A DNA stretch of 64,000 nucleotides from Nematostella vectensis. Its lineage: Eukaryota; Cnidaria; Anthozoa; Actiniaria; Edwardsiidae. Of this stretch, positions 23,201 to 37,344 are shown piece after piece. The translations under genes were made by a program, and so were the position numbers. Positions within the stretch are counted from its first letter, which is position 1. Every line of letters begins with the position of its first letter. Where the stretch lies: the NCBI RefSeq assembly GCF_932526225.1, contig NC_064043.1, positions 8,981,501 through 9,045,500 of the forward strand. Reading direction: 5' to 3'. Below the pieces are notes generated by a model that ran no database searches, was not told the DNA's origin, and was given only the letters and a program-made list of their open reading frames with translations.

Positions 23201-25940
23201 GATAAAATCGAGATGATTCTCATGTTTTATGGTTGTCAAGACCAGAGATCAATATTGTTTATTGTGAATATCATAATCTTGGGTATCATTATACTGAGAT
23301 GCTATGTACCATACCTTATAAACAGTGTTTCCCTTTTCAGATATAAAACCTGAAAATCTCCTCATCAGTAAGACGGACATCCTCAAACTCTGTGACTTTG
23401 GTAGGTGGTCCTTTACACAGGTGCAGGGTTTTCCAGGGAGGGATACAGAGGAGGTGGGTTGGGTGGATATCCACCCCCCTTTTTGGGCAAAAAAAAAAAA
23501 AAATGGCAACCCACTTTGTTTGAAGAAACTATGGAGAAGGTACTGTCCATGTGCCATCTCCTGCTTGAATTTGCTGACGCGACAAATTCAGTTCAGCTTG
23601 AAGTATTGTTAGATCTATGTGACCTACCAAGAACCACTGGATCAGTTACAGGCCGCCTATCCGGCCATTATCCACCTATTTTATTATCCACCTATTTTGA
23701 AATCCTGGATCTGCTCCTGTTTTCCCTTTAGCATCTATCATCGATTACAGTTAACATCTGTCACCTTATACCAGAGAGATGATGCCTTGATGCTATAAAT
23801 AATGCCTTAAAGAATGATTGACACTTTCAAGAATGTTTAATTTGTGTTTTTTTTATGTTGAAAGCTTTAGTCCAACAAAGGGCTGATAGGTTGGTCATCA
23901 GCTAAACAATACTCACAACATGTACTGCATAAAACTTTAACTTTTTGTTGTTATTTCCCTGCCACTACAGTGCAATTTAAAAGTGAGCATTTGATTTCCA
24001 ATTTCCCAAAATTACCTACTAATCTTTTCCCAGTTGTGCATAGCTCATAGAAAGCTGTGGGGTATCATCTATTGACAGATTCTTGTTACTGCAGGCTTTG
24101 CAAGAGCAATGACAGTCAACAGCAGTGCTCAACTAACAGACTATGTAGCAACAAGATGGTACAGGTCAACAGAGTTATTACTTGGGTAAGGAGTACATTA
24201 TTGTTACTTTTAGAACATCATCATTAGTTAATCTTTGCCCTACTTTTATCCCCTAAGTAAAAAGCAGACACCCCAAAGCCCCACGATTGTCCACTTTTAC
24301 TGTATGCAATACATAATAACGACCATTTAACTGGTGCCTATGTTTTGCTTTCTCAATCCTCTTGCAGTGCCCCATATGGAAAACCAGTGGACATCTGGGC
24401 CATTGGTTGTATTCTAGGGGAACTTAGCGATGGACAGGTTAGTAGATAGAAACGTTCAGTTTTTAATTTTTTCTGTCTATTATTCACCTCTGTGCTTATT
24501 AACATTCATATCTATTTTCAGCCAGTATTCCCTGGAGAGAGTGAAATAGACCAACTGTTTACCATTCAAAAGGCAAGACAGTTGATTTCAGTTTGTTTTA
24601 CTTTATCATGCTTACCTATCAAAATTTATTTTTATTATTTCTATTATAAAATGATGGTAAAAATAATTTTTTTAAGGTTGAATTTACACTACCTGAAATC
24701 TTTGTGGAATTATAATTAATTGGAGTGTGGAATTATAACAGGCACAAATGATAAACCGTATTATTTTGTATATGATTTATTTTGATATGAATGCCCAGGT
24801 CCTTGGCCCGTTGCCCCCAGAGCAGATGAACATGTTTCATTCAAACCCAAGATTTTCAGGCCTCAAGGTAACTTGACAATTCTGTGTCTAAGTTTCAACT
24901 TCAACTGAACTAACTTGGAAATATTTTATTACAGTTTCCTGCAGTTTCCTACCCCCAGACCTTATCACGAAAATATATGGGCATCATTAATGGACAGATG
25001 CTCAACTTCATGCAGGTCGGTATGCATTATCTTGCCTACTTGTTTTTCATTGATTTTTCTAAATACATCATTCTATAAGGTCTGGAACCTCCAATATAAG
25101 TGAGATCAGTGCTTTTCTTTTATGATCAGGTTGTGGTATTCTTTACTGTTTGATTACTGACAAGATGGTATCATCTTATTCGCAGAAAACTTTGCAACTA
25201 GATCCCAAGTTAAGGTGTACTATCGAAGACTGTTACCACCACCCTGCGTTCCAAACTGAACGTGACTCCCATGAGGCCAAGCTGAAAGAAAACCCGCATT
25301 TAGCCACACCAGTAAGAAGCGAATCTCATAGTAAGTCAAAGGCAACCATAAAGGCTTCCAAGCACAGGGAGAGTTTGCAAGGAGAGCCTAGCTACCTCTA
25401 CTCCAAGCCCTCACATGAGGTGAAACCTAGAGAGTCCACTGATCACAATGATGCTACAAATGCTAGTGTTAGTGACCAAGACATGAGAACGCAAATCCTT
25501 CGACAGGACCTAGGGAATGTTCAGAGAACCTCAGAGACTAACATAAGAAATAGTGAGAATGACCACAATGCTTCTAATATTGATTCACCCGTAGAGGGAA
25601 GGGACACCCCTGAGAGGTCCCATAATAAAGAAGACAATAGCAAAGGAATTAAGATATCAATGCTATCAGATAGTACAGGGTATAGGTCAAAAGGGGTAGA
25701 GACACAGAATGAGAAAGTCATGGACTCTAGAGGTGACAGGCAAGATGTTGACGACGATGGGTGTCACAGGAACAAGGCAGGGCCCCTTGCCCATAGCCAT
25801 GTGACAGCTGCAAACTACAGCTTCTTCCCAGTTGCTGGACAACCAGGAGGACAACAAGGGGGAGAAACAGTGAGCTGGAGCACACCCAAGGTAAATACAC
25901 TAAAACCCTAAGGGATAATATAATGATGATGATGATGATA

Positions 25941-25971
<31 letters not shown>

Positions 25972-28900
25972 CGACAACATTAATGACGCCCATATATTTT
26001 CGTGATAAGGCCTGGGGGTAGAAAACTGCAGGAAACTATAATGACGACGACGACGATAATGATGTTGCTAGTGCATACCTTTAGCACTGAGCCCTCCAGC
26101 TTTGGTTGGACTGCTTGTCTCATGGATGTTATTTGCCTTAGGGCTCATCGAGCACTTCATCAGCAGTGGCGGAGGAGATCCGTAAAGCCAAGTCAGTCAT
26201 CATGAACAAGAAGAAGGACAGGGATGGCTCCGCCTCCTTCAAGCTCAGGACACAGCAACAGCTACTTGTTAGAAACGAGGTAATAGCACAACACAGTGGT
26301 GTCAACTACTGCTTTACATGGTGAACGTTGTCGACTGATGTTTTCTCTTTTCAGCAGGGTCTTGATCAGCCACCCGTCAAACACAAAGAATCCAAGGGGG
26401 GCTTCATATCTTTTGACAGACGAAGCAAGCCTAATAATTATCTCGGTATGTTGAACAGTGTGGGTACGGCCGGACTTTCGCCTCGGACTTTCGCATACAA
26501 TAACATTGCCAAATATAACTTTATTATTGTGTGTCAGTAAAAGTTAAGGAATTACCTATATTCGAATTTCCATTTATTTTTTGCTTTGACATTTTAACTC
26601 AGTGAAAAATCGCGTGCTATGATGGGCGGCGCTAAAGGCGAAAAAGTGATCTGCAAACTGGTCGTATTTCGAGAAACTGTAGTTATACCCTGAATAAGGA
26701 CGCCTTTATTCCGACCTTCCATTCCATTGTTTTAAATCCAAGTGTTTCCCGCAGACACAAATGCTGGTAGCAGCGCCGCGCAGCCCAACTTCTCGATGCA
26801 CTTTAACATGGCGGCCTTGGACAGGCGTGGCTCATCCACAGACGTGACGTCATCAACCCCAGCAGACTCGGCCCAGGCTCCAGGGCTCACCACCTACCCT
26901 CCCCCTACAGGGCATCACGTAAAGGCCAGGTCGCTTGACACGCAGTGGTTAGTACGATAAATTGAGTTACCCCAAGAGACCATGATGTGGGAAGTCGCTT
27001 GGTTACCCTCTTTGTATTTAGATTGCAATACTAACGGGCGACGCAATTCTTTTATATAGTAATTCTTTTTTTTGGGGGGCAATAAGTTAAAACTCTCAGA
27101 GAATGACCGGGATTTTATTTTGTGAATGTGGAAATTTTTGGGCTATATTATTTTCGTGTTTCGCGCGCTTTTTGCTCTGAATTTGAACTGAGCGAAAACA
27201 CAAAATCTTTAAATAACTTAATTGCCTCTAGCGAGCTAATCCGGCAATGGGAATACAAAACAATGACAATCCAAGAAAAAAAAACTTGCTTCATAAGGAA
27301 ACATAAATTATTGAATATCCACATTTACTTCGTGGAAAAATCGATCAAAAATTCTGGCACTGTTTCTGCCTGCAAATACCGTTGCAGCACGTTCACGAGT
27401 CGGATGAATGCTTTTGGAAAATCATGTTTTTACACTCGTCGCCATTTATTTCATGTGATCTTAAAGGAAACAAGAAGCGGCCGCCAGCGAAGAGATCCAG
27501 CCACGAGGAGCGCACGAGAGAAAAGAGAAGAAGAAGAAGAAAAAGAAACTTCAACAGCAGGTAGTTTGTACTTTATGATACTAGGTCTATGAATCCTCCT
27601 ATCTAGGTCACTCCGTTTTATGCACCCATTTTCAATAAGATTGCACTCGGGGAATCCATGTTTCATAGCCTGCCGTGATTCATGGGTATCGAATATAAGC
27701 GTAAATTAAAGTCATCCAGGTTTTGGAGGCAGTGGCATTCTTGTTTATATGTTGCAAACATTCACAAGGCTTTCATAGACCAGGATTGAGCTATTCGTAT
27801 GGTACCCATAAATCAATGCGGGTTACAACTGATGGGTTCTCAAGTGCAACATTTGGGAATAAGTTTTTGATTGCGGTTTGTATTCATTTCTAGGCCTACA
27901 ACGTATCACTAGGCGGTCAGTGGAAGACGGCTCAACACAGAACCGACTCTACGAGGTACATAGTATGCGTCATACCAAGGGAATCTCCTTTTTAAGAGAT
28001 TATATTTTTTATTTGCAATTTTCTGATTGGATTTCCGTTTGCTCTAGCGACCACAACAAAATGGACCGAGTGAGGGCATCCGTGGACATCCAGGTCAGTC
28101 AGATATACTCGGACTATACTTATAGTCTGCTTTTAGCAGCCGCTTTTAGTGTCACGTGCGCCTTCCCCACGAATCACTACTGAAAATCGAGCCACATTCC
28201 TTTCTCTCTGGATGGTGATGCTCAGATGCTCTGTCAGATATACTCGTGCAGTGTGTGAGCTTATGCCTAGTATCTGCGTGCATAAAACCTTGTAAAGTCA
28301 CTGCTTGTGTAGTTTGTGGCTTTACACACGAGCCTAACTGTTCGTTTGTGGTCTAACACATGAGCCTAAATGTTCGTTTGTGGTTTTACACATGAGCCTA
28401 ACTTTTCGTTTGTGAGCCTCACTATTCGTTTGTGGTCTTACACATGAGCCTAACTGTTCGCTTGTGGTCCTATAGCAACCTCTTGACTACCGACCACCCA
28501 AACAAATCGGGCGCCTCGGCGTGACTGGCGATAAGAACCAGGAAAAGGTATATATTGTAACATCCTAGCTCGCCATGGGCGTCCCCTTGTAACCACGTCC
28601 CCCTACCCTGGGAGTTTTACGGTACTGCATATGCAACCTTTGGGGCAGACAGTTATTACTTAAAATGCCTAGCTTCAGTTTCTCCGATTTTTTCCACTAC
28701 AAGAACATTACAACTGGATATTCTTATAATTGTAGGCGTGAGCAGTTTCGCGCTACATTAATTCTCGCGCTGATTTCGCGTGGCTCAAGGAAAACACCTA
28801 GGAACTCTCTCTTACGTTAACATTTCACGTTCTTCAATTTAAAGCAACGGTACGCAATTTGCCCCGTGCCACACTGTCAGGTTCGCAAGAAAATGGAATC

Positions 28901-29699
28901 TCGTTCCTTACCCCTGTGCCATGATCATGTCTATCCATGTCCAAGCCCGTACCCAGGATTTTTCTTTGGGGGAGGGGGGTGCGAAATCAGAAAAGCTGGA
29001 CCTACCTTTTCCGGGGGGGAGGGATGGAATAAGTTCTCTGATAAAAATCTGACCATCCCCGAAAGAACAAAAAGGGTTTTTTTATGCGTTGCCGTATCTC
29101 CACGGGACGTTTATTGTCGGATTTGGGCTACATACCAGAGTGATCTGAGTTTGTCTACAAATAGCACGTCCATTGGGATCCAAAAGTGGACCTTCGGCCG
29201 TTCGCACCTCCTGCACCCCCCTGGGTGCGGGCCTGCTGTCCCACCCCAGGTGCTAAAAGATTGTAATAACGCCATTTAAAAAAAATTACCTTAGGGTGGA
29301 TCGTCTCAAACTGGCCAGACCCATAAGTCTCTTGGCGAAGTTCGTTTGCAGCCGCTACAACACAAGGGCTTCTACCCTAGTATTCCACAGCCCAGGTCCC
29401 GCTCGCCTGACCTCTACCACAGTAATCCCCAGCGATTGGGGAATCCCTTTCAGGGACATGCGCACAAGCACTCCGGCTCTGAGCCAGTCAATCCGAGCGC
29501 TTACTTCCCTGAGCGCGCGTTGAGCCCTGGGAATGAGTATTTAGCGCCTCTTCCTAAGAAGTCCTCCCGACCACCTTCCGAAGAAATTCCGAACGAAGAT
29601 CGGGAATTCCGAAGTCACGGTCATTTAAGGCCGTTAGGAAAAGAACATTCTGGTAAAGGGCCTCCTAACCTCAATGATCTGAAGGAGACTCCTTTATAA
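20260..29699 (+). CDS. CDKL5: Cyclin-dependent kinase-like 5
   Basis: 22 exons: 20260-20296, 20471-20505, 21222-21267, 22033-22114, 22462-22516, 22852-22907, 22978-23042, 23341-23400, 24095-24185, 24368-24437, 24522-24572, 24799-24867, 24935-25015, 25186-25890, 26142-26279, 26355-26445, 26755-26947, 27467-27560, 27894-27955, 28048-28093, 28476-28547, 29295-29699. They total 2604 nt, fully in phase, giving 867 residues. Ser/Thr kinase domain at 1-290: GEGAYG loop, K33 (VAIKK), HRDIKPEN (D126), DFG (D144), activation loop TDY at 160-162. The long hydrophilic tail carries a poly-Lys patch and ends [10 protein letters not shown], matching the vertebrate CDKL5 C-terminus and separating it from CDKL1-4. 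Odd points: the canonical SPE after the activation loop reads STE (T171), and intron 11 begins with GC. Exon 16 has a NAGNAG acceptor. CDKL5-type kinases act in cilia, microtubules and neurons. Confidence 0.95.
21589..21838. mobile_element. MITE in CDKL5 intron 3
   Basis: Terminal inverted repeats of about 27 bp: left AAGCCGCATTGTCACCAGTT, right AACTGGTGACAATGCGGCTT, each extended to ACTTCC/GGAAGT. TTAA occurs at both edges, which would fit a TTAA target duplication. About 250 bp, non-coding. Confidence 0.9.
22507..22556 (+). repeat. Tandem copy of a CDKL5 splice donor
   Basis: The exon 5 end plus donor (ATGTTGAAAAG then GTATGTAATCACAT) is followed at once by a second copy with one base change (ATGTTAAAAAG then GTATGTAATCACAT), period 25 bp. 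Use of the second donor at 22542 would insert 25 nt containing TAA. Confidence 0.9.
22564..22793. mobile_element. Second, diverged copy of the intron 3 MITE
   Basis: It aligns end to end with 21589-21838: shared internal blocks include CTCTAAATTATCA and CACATCCT, with AGTTTACTT near the left end and AGTAAACTGG-like sequence near the right. The terminal repeats have decayed. It lies in CDKL5 intron 5, two introns from the intact copy. Confidence 0.8.
23418..23719. mobile_element. Possible CAG...CTG element in CDKL5 intron 8
   Basis: The left side starts CAGGTGCAGGGTTTTCCAGG and the right side ends CCTGGATCTGCTCCTG. The termini resemble the other CAG...CTG elements in the window but match imperfectly, and no target duplication is clear. 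A long A run lies inside. Confidence 0.4.
25921..25979 (+). repeat. (GAT)n microsatellite in CDKL5 intron 14
   Basis: About 18 near-perfect GAT/ATG trinucleotide units starting 30 bp after the exon 14 donor. A related (GAC)n tract follows at 26041-26055. Confidence 0.95.
28311..28475 (+). repeat. Tandem repeat running into the CDKL5 exon 21 acceptor
   Basis: Four to five units of about 30-35 bp (GTTTGTGGTCTTACACATGA then GCCTAACTGTTC). The last partial unit becomes GCTTGTGGTCCTATAG, which is the acceptor of exon 21 at 28476. The array therefore supplies the polypyrimidine/AG side of the splice site. Confidence 0.85.
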
Positions 29700-31099
29700 T
29701 ACGAATAATTGTGTTAGATATAGTTATCTTTTATGCTGCACTTTCAGCATTTATTTCAGAATTTTTAACTGAAATTTTTAAAATTTACACATGTATATAG
29801 CTCTTCTTGTATATTATTTCTAATATCTTATACAATGTATTCTTACGCCTTTGTGAAATTATTGACATATTTGTTATATATATAAGAACGAGACCACACG
29901 CAGTATCTATCGCGGTACTCTATCGCATTATTCGCATAAGGCATTTTAGTACTCGTTGCGCTAGGGTCGCCTTTTCACTGCCCAAAGCGCGAGAGGAAAG
30001 CCATCAGTGTCGTGGTTGTAAACAATGTAACAACTCTGCAAATCTCTTCGTTACAAAATGTCAAATTATAAAAGAGGACCGACCGAATAAAAAATGAAAA
30101 CAGCCTTTTGTGTTTGTTTGATTCCATGTGTTATTCTCGGATGTTACTTCTGCTGAATGTGGTCCGGTGGAAAGTGTGTTATGGCGCGTGGTTATGAACC
30201 ATACCACCTGTTGCTTAGAAGATAAACTCTAGAATATAATAAACGGCATTAAACTATTTCCAACCTATTTTTACAACCCGTTTTGTTTACACAGAAGTTT
30301 GGTTGCTATATTTTACGTCATGTTTGCCGTATTTTACCCATTGTATGAAGCTTAACATTTTATTTACCAAGTGCAAAGGTTTCACTGGAAACGCTGATTC
30401 TTTTGTCACGCTGTTTTGTCGTGCAAAGCGCACTACTTTAATTAATTCCTTTCTTTGTATAAAAAAAATTATTGTTAGGATGATGTGGTTTACAAAATAT
30501 ACAGAAAATCCATAAAGAATGACACGACTTCAGATATAAACATTGAGTTTAAATAATATTGTTTGTTTTTTTGTATAAACTCTCGATTTAGATTCCAAAA
30601 TTGATATCTTGTTCAAGTATCTGCTAGGAGGATATCCACTACCGTTATTTTCCGAGGCTTAAAATAACAGTGACTCGAATGGTTGAAGTGCAATTATGAT
30701 GAGCAAACCTATTCCCATGCCCCAATCACTGCATCGAGTTGAAAATGCTCGACCGAAGGGTTTCCACGCCTGGGATCACAGACTAGTTTATTTATGAACC
30801 GTGTGAGACATTATTGGCTCATTGTCCTAAACAAGCAAAATAATTGACACGCGTTATTGTAAACAAGGCACCTGCTGAAATAAGCCAATCAGAACGCTCG
30901 GTTGATCGGGTCACTCTCCTGTTTGGGATAGTTTGCGATCTGGGCGCGGGCTTTAGAGAATCTAACCCTTGAATGATCTGATCCTCGCACGGGTGGAATC
31001 CCAAGTGGTATTACTGCACAAGAAAAAAGCGCTCAGTTTCCCCCACGCTCGCGGAGAATTCAAGGCATCCCTGTCGTTGCACGGACCGATATTTCCACC
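29700..31099. other. CDKL5 3' flank and carboxypeptidase 5' flank
   Basis: No supported coding sequence. AATAAA-type signals occur at about 30088 and 30238, suiting CDKL5 3' ends. The carboxypeptidase promoter must lie in the last few hundred bases. Confidence 0.5.
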
Positions 31100-34586
<3,487 letters not shown>

Positions 34587-35992
34587 AAACGTGAACTAAC
34601 TTATGCTTCCTTTGTACCGCAACACCCACTGCCGTGACTACCAAGACAGAGCACATCAATCATTTTTTGAAAACGGTCTTTTTTTCTAGCCCGCCCGGCC
34701 AATCCCTTATTAGGACATTACATGCCATATTTTGAAGTCCGCTTCAGTCATTTTATTTTTTCGCTTTTTTGTCGCCTTAGAACTGTGTACATCGAGAATT
34801 TCCACGTTAACTTGCAGGAATTCGTGTTAACTATGATTTTTTAATTTTTTTTTTTTAAATAATTTTTCAATATGACGTTTTTAAAAAATAACCCGCGCGC
34901 TAGTTCCATGCCAATCAGGTTACGAGAGTCATAATTTTGATGAACACACATTTCATAGCCAGGAAGATTCTGTCGTGTTCTGATACGCATTGTAAGCATT
35001 TTTTTGTTTCGCTGTTTAACATGTTAAGATTACTTATCAAATAGTCATGCTTTCGCATCCTTATTGGCTTACTTCGCAAATGTAGCGCGCGTCGCATTGT
35101 TAGGTCTACAAAAGGTTGCTAAGATCGTTTCACTTGACGCGAAAGTTTGTTCGGTTTATATTAATTTATTTTTAAGTTACTTTAAGTGACTTTATTCCGT
35201 ATAATATCGCTGACTGAGAACAGTGTTCGTATTGGGGACTTTTACCCATTATTTTGTAGAGAAAATCAGAAAATTTTTGTGTACTGTCTAACTGCGGCTC
35301 TAAAACCACAAGACTATTGTAGCATGATAAGTCGTACCGAGTCGCTTTGCGCATTTGGTATCCATGTAAGAGGGAAAAATCACTATGATATTTGGCATTC
35401 AATGTATCTTCTTATTATACACTTTTGTGTGATGTTGATGAATTATGCAGTTATTGTAAAAATAAAGTTTTGTGGACATTTGTATCAATATTTGTAGACG
35501 ATTATAGTCCCTAATGGTTGTTTTTCCATATGATTATGACTGCACACAACCAAAAGTAAATCCTGGGTATGCGCTGCGACTGCATCAATCCAATCTTGGA
35601 TTTTTTTGTCAGCATATATCGAGTCGGTCTCTTGCAAAACCACTAACATGGAGAGAGCATGGTGTTTTTTCACAGGTTATTTCAGAAGAAAACGTGTTCT
35701 CGTGCTCTCTCATTTGTAATTCGGTTATAGACCAATCGCACGTGCTATCTGTGTTCGCTATAGACCAATGTGTGTGTTACTATATACCAATATAGACCAA
35801 TGTGTGTGTTTTACTATATACCAATATAGACCAATGTGTGTGTTACTATATACCAATATAGACCAATGTGTGTGTTACTATATACCAATATAGACCAATG
35901 TACACTAGTTCGTGATCACTTATTGTCACAGTAAACCTAGATTCTCGTGGCTATCTCAATCAGCTTGTATCCCCATTTGGTCTTGAGACTGT
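34587..35992. other. Intergenic spacer
   Basis: No gene is supported. An array of about 30-bp units (ATAGACCAATGTGTGTGTTA) occupies 35755-35900 in five copies. Confidence 0.6.
35755..35900 (+). repeat. About 30-bp tandem repeat
   Basis: Five units of ATAGACCAATGTGTGTG followed by TTACTATATACCAAT, nearly identical, with one preceding partial unit. Confidence 0.95.
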
Positions 35993-36595
35993 CTAAGCTC
36001 TTTCCTCACTTGTTTCTCTATTGCCTTGTGCCTCACACGGTATTGAAAATGTCTGGGTGCTTTCCTGATTTGTATCTCTGTTACCTTGTACTCCACACAG
36101 TCTTGAATCTGTCTGGGTGCTTTCCTCATAAGATGGTAATCCAATGTCCATCTCACGTGTCGTACAAGCCACGTCTTCATAGCCTGGCAGTGCAGGGAAT
36201 CTTAAAATATCATAACCTGCTCTCTCAGCTGCACAAATCTCATACGGAGGCGGTTGATCTAGAAAGATCTCCATCCGCATCGACTCATTTCTTGGCGTTT
36301 CCTCATCTGCCGTCGATAAACGAGTTCCACGGTAACTGTGCCAGTAAAAACAGCAAGTCTGCATTACGACCAAGAAGATAAATACGCCAGTTCCCGTAAG
36401 ATATCGCATCTCACACAAGACTCCTATAGTGATGAGACAGAAGCAAAGGGCGAACGAAAATCCGTAAACCACGATAGCTATCCATTGACAAAATTTGATC
36501 TTTTTGGACGTCTGTTCTTCCATATGTGATCCTTCGCTACGCAGCGCGTCAGGAAAAACTGGCGTTTGCGAAAACACTGATTGATAGAACGCCAT
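35993..36595 (-). CDS. Two-TM protein with PY motifs
   Basis: Single open frame of 200 codons. Hydrophobic spans at about 38-60 (WIAIVVYGFSFALCFCLITI) and 68-86 (TGTGVFIFLVVMQTCCFYW) are separated by a short loop, so both termini should face the cytosol. The C-terminal half carries PPPY (115-118), LPGY (136-139) and LPSY (153-156), which are ligands for WW domains of NEDD4-type ubiquitin ligases or YAP-like proteins. The tail has two 20-residue repeats starting ESTQT; a third copy lies just beyond the stop, where CAG appears as TAG. An alternative start is M25 (36523). No named family recognised; a NEDD4 adaptor role is inference. Confidence 0.6.
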   Translation of the reverse strand: MAFYQSVFSQTPVFPDALRSEGSHMEEQTSKKIKFCQWIAIVVYGFSFALCFCLITIGVLCEMRYLTGTGVFIFLVVMQTCCFYWHSYRGTRLSTADEETPRNESMRMEIFLDQPPPYEICAAERAGYDILRFPALPGYEDVACTTREMDIGLPSYEESTQTDSRLCGVQGNRDTNQESTQTFSIPCEAQGNRETSEERA

Positions 36596-37344
36596 AGAAC
36601 TAACTACACGCCAGTCAACTATTTGCAGTCACAATTGCCGTAAATACACTCGCACTTTCTTTTCCTTCAAGAAATCTTCTCGTTGTTGATCCTTGTATGG
36701 AAGGCAATATTTGTTATGTAACCACAGAGATATTACAGTGTTGAGACAACTTTTGCGAAGTTAGTTTTTTGTTGTTTTTTTCGCGCATGATTACACCGCT
36801 GTGGATGGCACGCAAGCTAGGGAGGTCATGCGAAATCTTCGCAACACGCAGTCGTATTATATGCAATCATTTGCAAACATTTATGGCTCCGTGCTTGCAC
36901 AGTACAGCAATAATCGGTATAACTTTCGTAAACGCGTTATTTCCGCAAGAAAACGGCTTATTAGAGTTAGGGTATAAGCCAGAAGTACACCATTCTTCCT
37001 TACACAATATAAGAAGTGGTGAGAACAATATCCTTCAAGACCCTTGATGTTAATTGACTGAATAAACACCACATTCATAACATCGCTACCTAGGCACGGT
37101 CCACTGAATGTATTATGCATTAATAATGTTCAGTCACGAAAAAGCAAAAAATACTTTTCGGGGCAACAAGTTTTGTCACACAATGCAGACAAAAACACAG
37201 GTTGCCCAACCTCTCAATTTGACTCTATTGATAGCACAATAAACCTCTCAATAAACAGTGTGTACGAAAAAAGCGTAAAAATCAAAACAGAAAATAAAAG
37301 TTAAAAAAAGGACAATTACTACCTTGTTATCATATCTAAATTTC
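36596..37344. other. Intergenic, no gene seen
   Basis: 5' flank of the PY-motif gene and unique sequence up to the satellite. Nothing coding was recognised. Confidence 0.5.

Noticed and set aside
27122-27592. 156-codon plus-strand frame covering CDKL5 exon 18
   Set aside because: Frame differs from the phase demanded by exons 17 and 19; only 27467-27560 is coding, in another frame.
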